In this document: positions 41,001 to 51,019 of the stretch, one piece after another
Numbering within the stretch: position 1 is the stretch's first letter
Layout: every line of letters starts with the position of its first letter
From: Gordius sp. MW1
Lineage: Eukaryota; Nematomorpha; Gordioida; Gordea; Gordiidae
NCBI GenBank assembly: GCA_964036665.1
Contig: OZ038527.1
Span: 14,229,835-14,293,834 of the forward strand
Direction of reading: 5' to 3'
Length of the DNA: 64,000 nucleotides
Made by a program: the position numbers and the translations under genes
Notes under the pieces: model-generated
The model's input: only the letters and a program-made list of their open reading frames with translations
Database searches by the model: none
What the model was told of the DNA's origin: nothing

Positions 41001-44000
41001 CTTCCGAAAAGAGGTTTTAAGCTGCGAGAACTATCATTTTGACAAAAGACAACGTTTTATTGTTGCGATTAGTTTGTTGTATCGCAACGTGAGTGTTTAA
41101 TTTTTGAAAACTGCACTATGCGATCATGATTTCAAAGTAATAGTTTTCTGATTCTGATAAATTTTTACTTTTTATCATGGAAACAACGTCTGAAAACGAC
41201 AACTTTCATCGGATGAATACGGTTGAATAAAAAAATGTGAAAAATTTTGAGGTAAAAATATTCATTTTTTTCGATTCTATGTGAAAGAGCGTAAAAAAAT
41301 ATATAAAAGTAAGACAATTTGAGAATCCTATTATCCTCGATTGACTTCCGAAAAAAGGTTTTAAGCTGCGAGAACTATCATTTTGACAAAAGAAAACGTT
41401 TTATTGTTACCGCAACGTGAGTTTTTAATTTTTGAAAACTGCCCTATGCGATCATGATTTCAAAGTAATAGTTTTCTGATTCTGATAAATTTTACTTTTT
41501 ATCATATAAACCACGTCAGAAAACGACAACTTTTATCGGATGAATACGGTTGAAAGAAAAAAATGTGAAAAATTTTGAGGTAAAAATATTCATTTTTTTC
41601 GATTCTATGTGAAAGAGCTTGAAAAAATATATAAAAATAAGCCGATTTGAGAATCCTATTATCCTCGATTGACTTCCGAAAAGAGGTTATAAGCTGCGAG
41701 AACTATCATTTTGAAAAAAGACAACGTTTTATTGTTCCGATTAGTTTGTTGTATCGCAACGTGAGTTTTTAATTTTTGAAAACTGCTCTATGCGATCATG
41801 ATTTCAAAGTAATAGTTTTCTGATTCTGATAAATTTTTACTTTTTATCATATAAACCACGTTAGAAAACGACAACTTTTATCGGATGAATACGGTTGAAA
41901 GAACAAAATGTGAAAAATTTTAAGGTAAAAATATTTATTTTTTTCGATTTTATGTGAAAGAGCTTAAAAAAATATATAAAAATAAGCCGATTTGAGAATC
42001 CTATTATCCTCGATTGACTTCCGAAAGAGGTTTTAAGCTGCGAGAACTATCATTTTGACAAAAGACAACGTTTTATTGTTGCGATTAGTTTGTTGTATCG
42101 CAACGTGAGTGCTTAATTTTTGAAAACTGCACTATGCGATCATGGTTTCAAAGTAATAGTTTTCAGATTCTGATAAATTTTTACTCTTTATCATGGAAAC
42201 AACGTCTGAAAACGACAACTTTCATCGGATAAATACGGTTGAATAAAAAAATGTGAAAAATTTTGAGGTAAAAATATTCATTTTTTTTTAATCTATGTGA
42301 AAGAGCGTAAAAAAATATATAAAAGTAAGCCAATTTGAGAATCCTATTATCCTCGATTGACTTCCGAAAAGAGGTTTTAAGCTGCGAGAACTATCATTTT
42401 GACAAAAGACAACGTTTTATTGTTGCGATTAGTTTGTTGTATCGCAACGTGAGTGCTTAATTTTTGAAAACTGCACTATGCGATCATGATTTCAAGGTAA
42501 TGGTTTTCTGATTCTGATAAATTTTTACTCTTTATCATGGAAACAACGTCTGAAAACGACAACTTTCATCGGATGAATACGGTTGAATAAAAAAATGTGA
42601 AAAATTTTGAGGTAAAAATATTCATTTTTTTCGATTCTATGTGAAAGAGCGTAAAAAAATATATAAAAGTAAGCCAATTTGAAAATCTTATTATCCTCGA
42701 TTGACTTCCGAAAAGAGGTTTTAAGCTGCGAGAACTATCATTTTGACAAAAGACAACGTTTTATTGTTGCGATTAATTTGTTGTATCGCAACGTGAGTGC
42801 TTAATTTCTGAAAACTGCACTATGCGATCATGATTTCAAAGTAATAGTTTTCTGATTCTGATAAATTTTTACTTTTTATCATGGAAACAACGTCTGAAAA
42901 CGACAACTTTCATCGGATAAATACGGTTGAATAAAAAAATGTGAAAAATTTTGAGGTAAAAATATTCATTTTTTTCGATTCTATGTGAAAGAGCGTAAAA
43001 AAATATATAAAAGTAAGCCAATTTGAGAATCCTATTATCCTCGATTGACTTCCGAAAAAAGGTTTTAAGCTGCGAGAACTATCATTTTGACAAAAGACAA
43101 CGTTTTATTGTTACGATTAGTTTGTTGTATCGCAACGTGAGTTTTTAATTTTTGAAAACTGCTCTATGCGATCATGATTTCAAAGTAATAATTTTCTGAT
43201 TCTGATAAATTTTTACTCTTTATCATATAAACCACGTCAGAAAACGACAACTTTTATCGGATGAATACGGTTGAAAGAAAAAAATGTGAAAAATTTTGAG
43301 GTAAAAATATTTATTTTTTTCGATTCTATGTGAAAGAGCTTAAAAAAATATATAAAAATAAGCCGATTTGAGAATCCTATTATCCTCGATTGACTTCCGA
43401 AAAGAGGTTTTAAGCTGCGAGAACTATCATTTTGACAAAAGACAACGTTTTATTGTTGCGATTAGTTTGTTGTATCTCAACGTGAGTTTTTAATTTTTGA
43501 AAACTGCTCTATGCGATCATGATTTCAAAGTAATAGTTTTCAGATTCTGATAAATTTTTACTTTTTATCATGGAAACAACATCTGAAAACGACAACTTTC
43601 ACCGGATGAATACGGTTGAATAAAAAAATGTGAAAAATTTTGAGGTAAAAATATTCATTTTTTTTCGATTCTATGTGAAAGAGCGTAAAAAAATATATAA
43701 AAGTAAGACAATTTCAGAATCCTATTATCCTCGATTGACTTCCGAAAAGAGGTTTTAAGCTGCGAGAACTATCATTTTGACAAAAGACAACGTTTTATTG
43801 TTGCGATTAGTTTGTTGTATCGCAACGTGAGTGCTTAATTTTTGAAAACTGCACTATGCGATCACGATTTCAAGGTAATAGTTTTCTGATTCTGATAAAT
43901 TTTTACTCTTTATTATGGAAACAACGTCTGAAAACGACAACTTTAATCGGATGAATACGGTTGAATAAAAAAATGTGAAAAATTTTGAGGTAAAAATATT

Positions 44001-45390
44001 CATTTTTTTTCGATTCTATGTGAAAGAGCTTAAAAAAATATATAAAAGTAAGACAATTTGAGAATCTATTATCCTCGATTGACTTCCGAAAAGAGGTTTT
44101 AAGCTGCGAGAACTATCATTTTGACAAAAGACAACGTTTTATTGTTGAGATTAGTTTGTTGTATCGCAACGTGAGTGTTTAATTTTTGAAAACTGCACTA
44201 TGCGATCATGATTTCAAAGTAATAGTTTTCTGATTCTGATAAATTTTTACTTTTTATCATGGAAACAACGTCTGAAAACGACAACTTTCATCGGATGAAT
44301 ACGGTTGAATACAAAAATGTGAAAAATTTTGAGGTAAAAATATTCATTTTTTTCGATTCTATGTGAAAGAGCGTAAAAAAATATATAAAAGTAAGCCAAT
44401 TTGAGAATCCTATTATCCTCGATTGACTTCCGAAAAGAGGTTTTAAGCTGCGAGAACTATCATTTTGACAAAAGACAACGTTTTATTGTTGCGATTAGTT
44501 TGTTGTATCGCAACGTGAGTGCTTAATTTTTGAAAACTGCACTATGCGATCATGATTTCAAAGTAATAGTTTTCTGATTCTGATAAATTTTTATTTTTTA
44601 TCATGGAAACAACGTCTGAAAACGACAACTTTCATCGGATAAATACGGTTGAATAAAAAAATGTGAAAAATTTTGAGGTAAAAATATTCATTTTTTTTTA
44701 ATTCTATGTGAAAGAGCGTAAAAAAATATATAAAAGTAAGCCAATTTGAGAATCCTATTATCCTCGATTGACTTCCGAAAAGAGGTTTTAAGCTGCGAGA
44801 ACTATCATTTTGACAAAAGACAACGTTTTATTGTTGCGATTAGTTTGTTGTATCGCAACGTGAGTGCTTAATTTTTGAAAACTGCACTATGCGATCATGA
44901 TTTCAAGGTAATAGTTTTCTGATTCTGATAAATTTATACTCTTTATCATGGAAACAACGTCTGAAAACGACAACTTTCATCGGATGAATACGGTTGAATA
45001 AAAAAATGTGAAAAATTTTGAGGTAAAAATATTCATTTTTTTCGATTCTATGTGAAAGAGCGTAAAAAAATATATAAAAGTAAGCCAATTTGAGAATCCT
45101 ATTATCCTCGATTGACTTCCGAAAAAAGGTTTTAAGCTGCGAGAACTATAATTTTGACAAAAGACAACGTTTTATTGTTACCGCAACGTGAGTTTTTAAT
45201 TTTTGAAAACTGCTCTATGCGATCATGATTTCAAAGTAATAGTTTTCTGATTCTGATAAATTTTTACTTTTTATCATATAAACCACGTCAGAAAACGACA
45301 ACTTTTATCGGATGAATACGGTTGAAAGAAAAAAATGTGAAAAATTTTGAGGTAAAAATATTCATTTTTTTCGATTCTATGTGAAAGAGC
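38060..45390. repeat. 16-monomer (5473-bp) tandem duplication, second copy partial
   Basis: 'atcacgatttc' (38391 and 43864) and 'gttgaatacaaaaatg' (38831 and 44304) are both exactly 5473 bp apart, as are the 'aacaacatctg' monomers just before them. The second copy starts near 43530, where similarity to 36380 and onward ends. It stops near 45390, where the sequence switches to a 'gagcttgaaaaaatat ... aatctta' monomer like that at about 4730. Confidence 0.75.
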
Positions 45391-46476
45391 TTGAAAAAAT
45401 ATATAAAAATAAGCCGATTTGAGAATCTTATTATCCTCGATTGACTTCCGAAAAGAGGTTTTAAGCAGCGAGAACTATCATTTTGACAAAAGACAACGTT
45501 TTATTGTTCCGATTAGTTTGTTGTATCGCAACGTGAGTTTTTAATTTTTGAAAACTGCTCTATGCGATCATGATTTCAAAGTAATAGTTTTCTGATTCTG
45601 ATAAATTTACTTTTTATCATATAAACCACGTTAGAAAACGACAACTTTTATCGGATGAATACGGTTGAAAGAAAAAAATGTGAAAAATTTTAAGGTAAAA
45701 ATATTTATTTTTTTCGATTCTATGTGAAAGAGCTTAAAAAAATATATAAAAATAAGCCGATTTGAGAATCCTATTATCCTCGATTGACTTCCGAAAAGAG
45801 GTTTTAAGCTGCGAGAACTATCATTTTGACAAAAGACAACGTTTTATTGTTGCGATTAGTTTGTTGTATCGCAACGTGAGTGCTTAATTTTTGAAAACTG
45901 CACTATGCGATCATGATTTCAAAGTAATAGTTTTCAGATTCTGATAAATTTTTACTCTTTATCATGGAAACAACGTCTGAAAACGACAACTTTCATCGGA
46001 TATATACGGTTGAATAAAAAAATGTGAAAAATTTTGAGGTAAAAATATTCATTTTTTTTGATTCTATGTGAAAGAGCGTAAAAAAATATATAAAAGTAAG
46101 CCAATTTGAGAATCCTATTATCCTCGATTGACTTCCGAAAAGAGGTTTTAAGCTGCGAGAACTATCATTTTGACAAAAGACAACGTTTTATTGTTGCGAT
46201 TAGTTTGTTGTATCGCAACGTGAGTGCTTAATTTTTGAAAACTGCACTATGCGATCATGATTTCAAGGTAATAGTTTTCTGATTCTGATAAATTTTTACT
46301 CTTTATCATGGAAACAACGTCTGAAAACGACAACTTTCATCGGATGAATACGGTTGAATAAAAAAATGTGAAAAATTTTGAGGTAAAAATATTCATTTTT
46401 TTCGATTCTATGTAAAAGAGCGTAAAAAAATATATAAAAGTAAGCCAATTTGAGAATCCTATTATCCTCGATTGAC

Positions 46477-46802
46477 TTCCGAAAAGAGGTTTTAAGCTGC
46501 GAGAACTATCATTTTGACAAAAGACAACGTTTTATTGTTGCGATTAGTTTGTTGTATCGCAACGTGAGTGCTTAATTTTTGAAAACTGCACTATGCGATC
46601 ATGATTTCAAAGTAATAGTTTTCTGATTCTGATAAATTTTTACTTTTTATCATGGAAACAACGTCTGAAAACGACAACTTTCATCGGATGAATACGGTTG
46701 AATAAAAAAATGTGAAAAATTTTGAGGTAAAAATATTCATTAAGAGCGTAAAAAAATATATAAAAATAAGCCGATTTGAGAATCCTATTATCCTCGATTG
46801 AC
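46477..46802. repeat. Shortened monomer (326 bp) with an 18-bp deletion
   Basis: 'attcattaagagcg' replaces 'attcatttttttcgattctatgtgaaagagcg' around 46738-46745, a clean 18-bp loss. The related unit of the sister block near 5809-6150 is full length, so the deletion followed that duplication. Confidence 0.85.
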
Positions 46803-48642
46803 TTCCGAAAAGAGGTTTTAAGCTGCGAGAAATATCATTTTGACAAAAGACAACGTTTTATTGTTACGATTAGTTTGTTGTATCGCAACGTGATTGCTTA
46901 ATTTTTGAAAACTGCACTATGCGATCATGATTTCAAAGTAATAGTTTTCTGATTCTGATAAATTTTTACTTTTTATCATGGAAACAACGTCTGAAAACGA
47001 CAACTTTTATCGGATGAATACGGTTGAAAGAAAAAAATGTGAAAAATTTTGAGGTAAAAATATTCATTTTTTTTCGATTCTATGTGAAAGAGCGTAAAAA
47101 AATATATAAAAGTAAGCCAATTTGAGAATCCTATTATCCTCGATTGACTTCCCGAAAAGAGGTTTTAAGCTGCGAGAACTATCATTTTGACAAAAGACAA
47201 CGTTTTATTGTTGCGATTAATTTGTTGTATCGCAACGTGACTGCTTAATTTTTGAAAACTGCACTATGCGATCATGATTTCAAAGTAATAGTTTTCTGAT
47301 TCTGATAAATTTTTACTTTTTATCATGGAAACAACGTCTGAAAACGACAACTTTCATCGGATGAATACGGTTGAATAAAAAAATGTGAAAAATTTTGAGG
47401 TAAAAATATTCTTTTTTTTTCGATTCTATGTGAAAGAGCGTAAAAAAATATATAAAAGTAAGACAATTTCAGAATCCTATTATCCTCGATTGACTTCCGA
47501 AAAGAGGTTTTAAGCTGCGAGAACTATCATTTTGACAAAAGACAACGTTTTATTGTTGCGATTTTGTTGTATCGCAACGTGAGTGCTTAATTTTTGAAAA
47601 CTGCACTATGCGATCATGATTTCAAGGTAATAGTTTTCTGATTCTGATAAATTTTTACTCTTTATCATGGAAACAACGTCTGAAAACGACAACTTTCATC
47701 GGATGAATACGGTTGAATAAAAAAATGTGAAAATTTTGAGGTAAAAATATTCATTTTTTTTCGATTCTATGTGAAAGAGCTTAAAAAAATATATATAAGT
47801 AAGCCAATTTGAGAATCTATTATCCTCGATTGACTTCCGAAAAGAGGTTTTAAGCTGCGAGAACTATCATTTTGACAAAAGACAACGTTTTATTGTTGCG
47901 ATTTTGTTGTATCGCAACGTGAGTGCTTAATTTTTGAAAACTGCACTATGCGATCATGATTTCAAGGTAATAGTTTTCTGATTCTGATAAATTTTTACTC
48001 TTTATCATGGAAACAACGTCTGAAAACGACAACTTTCATCGGATGAATACGGTTGAATAAAAAAATGTGAAAATTTTGAGGTAAAAATATTCATTTTTTT
48101 CGATTCTATGTGAAAGAGCGTAAAAAAATATATAAAAGTAAGCCAATTTGAGAATCCTATTATCCTCGATTGACTTCCGAAAAGAGGTTTTAAGCTGCGA
48201 GAACTATCATTTTGACAAAAGACAACGTTTTATTGTTGCGATTAGTTTGTTGTATCGCAACGTGAGTGCTTAATTTTTGAAAACTGCACTATGCGATCAT
48301 GATTTCAAAGTAATAGTTTTCTGATTCTGATAAATTTTTACTTTTCATCATGGAAACAACGTCTGAAAACGACAACTTTCATCGGATGAATACGGTTGAA
48401 TAAAAAAATGTGAAAAATTTTGAGGTAAAAATATTCATTTTTTTCGATTCTATGTGAAAGAGCGTAAAAAAATATATAAAAGGAAGACAATTTGAGAATC
48501 CTATTATCCTCGATTGACTTCCGATAAGAGGTTTTAAGCTGCGAGAACTATCATTTTGACAAAAGACAACGTTTTATTGTTGCGATTAGTTTGTTGTATC
48601 GCAACGTGAGTGCTTAATTTTTTAAAACTGCACTGATCATGA

Positions 48643-48650
48643 TTTCAAAG
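48643..48650. repeat. Target-site duplication, left copy (TTTCAAAG)
   Basis: This is identical to 51012-51019. In uninterrupted monomers the site reads catgaTTTCAAAGtaatag. Here TTTCAAAG is followed by the element, and after the element TTTCAAAG is followed by taatag. The flanking bases differ (a on the left, c on the right), so the duplication is exactly 8 bp, or 9 bp with one mismatch. Confidence 0.92.
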
Positions 48651-48689
48651 CGTTTCAATTCAAAAGATAAAGTTTCAAAAGAAAAACTT
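48651..48689 (+). repeat. Left terminal inverted repeat of the transposon (39 bp)
   Basis: It pairs with the reverse complement of 50973-51011 at 30 of 39 positions. Mismatches fall at positions 1, 5, 7, 8, 10, 13, 25, 33 and 37. The outer 13 bases are the most diverged, while positions 14-36 match at 21 of 23. The inner part holds TTTCAAAAG, close to the target sequence TTTCAAAG. Confidence 0.85.
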
Positions 48690-48740
48690 CACCAATTGCC
48701 ACCAAACCTTCACCATTTCTCACCATTTCACACCATTTTA
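48690..48740 (+). repeat. Five CACCA motifs at about 10-bp spacing inside the left end
   Basis: CACCA begins at 48690, 48700, 48711, 48721 and 48731. The last three are CACCATTT followed by CT, CA and TA. Spacing of 10-11 bp puts them on one face of the helix. They directly adjoin the inverted repeat. Such subterminal arrays often bind transposase, but that is inference; no matching set is seen at the right end. Confidence 0.75.
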
Positions 48741-48767
48741 AATTTGTCAATTTAAATCTGCGTGTAT

Positions 48768-49051
48768 ATGTTGACGCAAAGAAGGAAGCCTATATATTTT
48801 CATGCCAATTACTACTACACCAAATATAAGGAAGGGAAATATGGTCAAATATACTTGAAATGCCGCAATTATCGTTGCTCAGGCAGAGCAATTCTTGAGG
48901 GAAACATGTATATTATGTTTCAAAGGAGCATCTAAACATTCCACATATAAGTAAATTTTTTGCATAAGTGTTTATATATATAGCAGGCCCAAGACCTAAT
49001 ATGTATCTTTCTGAACCATTAGATGACATATCTAATATATCAAGTAATTAA
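48768..49051 (+). pseudogene. FLYWCH-type zinc-finger fragment, frameshifted
   Basis: From ATG at 48768 a 55-codon frame runs to TAA at 48933. It includes Y-Y-Y-T-K-Y and then YLKCRNYRCSGRA, with Cys 32 and Cys 37, the core of a FLYWCH finger (aromatic-x-C, a second C, then GR). The expected His pair lies just after the stop in another frame: from 48923 the sequence reads KEHLNIPHISKFFA and then stop TAA. After that stop the same second frame stays coding-like (AGPRPNMYLSEPLDDISNISSN) until TAA at 49049. So one frameshift near 48921-48925 and one in-frame stop break the gene. FLYWCH domains bind DNA or protein and are found in animal transposases and chromatin proteins. No transposase catalytic core follows. 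The start is the first ATG in frame; the native start is unknown. Confidence 0.6.
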
Positions 49052-49628
49052 ACTCTTATATATAAATTCTTAATGTAGTTGATGGTACTAATTTGATGAT
49101 GGATGTGTCCACAAATGTTAATAGTGAAAGTAATTTAAAGTGCCATTATAAAATTTAACTATAAAGTAGTTACTGCCACAAATTCTATAATGTCATGTGA
49201 TCCTACGTATAGTCAAAGTATTTTAAGAAAGTAATTTTGTTTCTTTGAATTTAAAACATTTTTAAAGGTTGATTAACTCAGGCCCATCTTTTCCTGGATG
49301 CTTGTTGAAGCTTACAAGCCCCATGCCCTTGTATCTTATTATATTATTGATAAAAATATAATTTTTTAATAGCAATGACATTTTTAGTATATCATGACTT
49401 AACTCTACCACTGACTCAAAAGAACAAGATCCAAATATAGACTTACCATCAAGTAAATAATCATTTTTATTTCTGTTATTAGATAAAACTCATGTTTCAG
49501 TTAGCAAATATACAAGTTTATTTGTCTTTTATGGCTTTCTTTTAAATCTTAACAATGTACTAATGCCACAAAAACTTATTCATAAATATAGAAGGACTCA
49601 ACAAAGCAAGTTTTGTATAGGCAAATAA

Positions 49629-49724
49629 ATAATTTTAAATCTAGATTTAATTAGGACCCTAAAGGTTGCTGAAGAAAATGTGTGGGATGTGATTAACACT
49701 ATCATAAATGATAACCTATGTTGA
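49629..49724 (+). pseudogene. Possible transposon coding remnant
   Basis: This is a 31-codon stretch between in-frame stops, reading LIRTLKVAEENVWDVINTII near its end. Its composition is less AT-driven than that of its surroundings and includes Trp and several acidic residues, so it may be a scrap of the element's protein. It has no recognisable motif and no start codon. It could easily be chance. Confidence 0.2.
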
Positions 49725-50010
49725 AATATCATTAATATGTTTTAGATAAAGAAAACATACCAGCAACTGTCAATATGAAATCAACAAAAATATTCCTTAA
49801 TATATACGACAATTACTTATATAAGAATATGGAAAAATAAAATAATCTTTCTACATATATCAGTTAATATTTAATCCTACAGCCTTGTTGATGTTTTTAT
49901 AATTTTTACAAACATTAGTCACATTTCACTATAAAAAAATTGAGTATTTTCTTTATCTCACTCAGCCCTTATTTTGTATTGTCCATGAGCATAGCCAGGT
50001 TTTGGATTGA

Positions 50011-50021
50011 GGGGGGGGGGG
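50011..50021 (+). repeat. G11 tract next to 'agcatagccagg'
   Basis: Eleven Gs follow 'catagccaggttttggattga'. As I recall, similar 'gcgtagccagg...ggggggg' stretches mark dispersed repeats in many invertebrate genomes. This may be the edge of a second, nested element, but its other end was not found. Confidence 0.5.
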
Positions 50022-50972
50022 CAAAACATAATTTTTTTTAACTTCTAAGGGTTTTTGTATTGAAATTTTTTTTTGTCATTGTCCCATGGTATTATCTATT
50101 AAGTATTTTAGCTAGTATTTAGAGTATATAAAAAAAGTAACATAAGTCTTATATAGACTATTAGAAATGATACAGACACTGTAAAATTCAAGGAAGTTAG
50201 AATCAGCACAGACAAGTATTTATCTACAATTAATCATTAAAAATGTTTTTTTTCTCCTTATAACATATTTCTATTTTGTATCAACTATTTAATTCATTAT
50301 AGATTTAGCAAATAGATTTAAATTTTTCATAATGAAACAATCTAATTACAATTAGGGATAAAACTCTTAAAACTTTAGAAACCTTTGCTCAAAAAGGAAA
50401 GTGTGCTTTTACCAAGAATTATATTAGGCTTGTGTACTAATTACTTTACAAGGTATACATTATGAAATAATTTCTTAGGCAAGATTACTCATTTAAAATT
50501 TCTTAATAAAATTCCTTTGTCTATAACACATAAATATTTAAGTTACACTATATATTATCATTTTATGATTATATAATACTAATGTTATTATATATGAATA
50601 CAATTATGCTTTTATAATTTAAACTTATGCCAATCATATATAATTTGCAACTACATTCTGTTGATAAATAACTCATTCTACGTTACACATAGTTGTTGCA
50701 CCACCCAATACATTACAGTATTGACTAATACTTTACTGTTGACATGATCTAACGTTATACATATTTATGGCTTATAAAGATATTCGTACTTAGTCCTATC
50801 ATATAATACATAACGTATTTTCTCTTAAAATAATATTGCATAACAAATTATGTATTATTTACTTATTATAGCAATGTAATGTAAATAAATAAACATTTTA
50901 ATATATTTAAATTTAGTATTATTGTAGTAAGAATCACATGTTTTTTTTAATGTCATGCTTGATACATGCATT

Positions 50973-51011
50973 AACTTTATCTTTTGCAACTTTATCTTAT
51001 GGACCGGAACC
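50973..51011 (-). repeat. Right terminal inverted repeat of the transposon (39 bp)
   Basis: Read on the minus strand it starts GGTTCCGGTCCATAAG and contains two direct copies of A.AAGATAAAGTT. The first eight bases differ from the left end at four places, suggesting age or relaxed selection at the tip. Confidence 0.85.
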
Positions 51012-51019
51012 TTTCAAAG
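51012..51019. repeat. Target-site duplication, right copy (TTTCAAAG)
   Basis: This is the second copy of the 8-bp target duplication, directly followed by the rest of the split monomer. Confidence 0.92.

Larger units (their letters stand above)
1..48650. repeat. 342-bp satellite array, left part (about 142 monomers)
   Basis: Head-to-tail tandem array, phased here on the recurring TTCCGAAAAGAGG motif. The first unit starts are 1, 343, 684, 1026, 1355, 1699, 2041, 2385, 2729 and 3075, giving unit lengths of 342, 341, 342, 329, 344, 342, 344, 344 and 346. The first monomer is 30% GC (103 of 342, counted by hand). Copies differ by scattered substitutions and small indels and are mostly very similar. 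All are in the same orientation; I saw no inverted block. The length is close to two nucleosome repeats (2 x 171), as in many centromeric or pericentromeric satellites, but location cannot be read from sequence alone. There are no genes: open frames are short and run through the repeat. The phase is arbitrary, because the window simply starts at this motif. Confidence 0.98.
49052..50972. other. AT-rich interior of the transposon, no intact gene
   Basis: Apart from the doubtful fragment at 49629-49724, this is AT-rich sequence with many stops in the plus-strand frames I read. A somewhat less AT-rich patch lies at about 49286-49335. A 'gagcatagccagg' motif with a G11 tract lies at about 49987-50021. 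Long A/T runs (for example near 50031-50073 and 50940) and TATA-rich stretches (50560-50900) fill the rest. I see no satellite sequence and no tRNA-like fold. It may include a nested older repeat starting near 49980. Confidence 0.7.
48651..51011 (+). mobile_element. Degenerate DNA transposon with terminal inverted repeats, FLYWCH cargo
   Basis: This is a 2361-bp block with no satellite sequence, inserted precisely into one monomer. It has an 8-bp target duplication, 39-bp imperfect inverted ends and a broken FLYWCH zinc-finger reading frame near the left end, which sets the strand given. The ends start CGTTTC and, on the other strand, GGTTCC; both then carry AAGATAAAGTT.CAAAAGA.AAA. The rest is AT-rich with no long open frame, so it is not autonomous. 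FLYWCH fingers occur in animal Mutator-like (MULE) transposons, which usually make 9-bp (8-11) duplications; hAT and P elements make 8 bp. TTTCAAAG also fits the loose hAT pattern (T at 2, A at 7), but the ends do not look like hAT ends. A MULE-like element is my preferred reading, with the superfamily unproven. Confidence 0.85.

Noticed and set aside
1..48650. CRISPR-like array
   Set aside because: The whole 342-bp unit is conserved, with no alternation of short repeats and unique spacers.
48951..48983. Small GT...AG intron in the FLYWCH frame
   Set aside because: It would remove the in-frame stop at 48963-48971 and keep the frame, but 33 bp is too short for a normal spliceosomal intron and the upstream frameshift would remain.
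48651..51011. LTR retrotransposon, LINE or viral insertion
   Set aside because: There are no long direct terminal repeats, no poly(A) end at the junction and no reverse transcriptase-like frame. The inverted ends and 8-bp duplication fit a cut-and-paste element.
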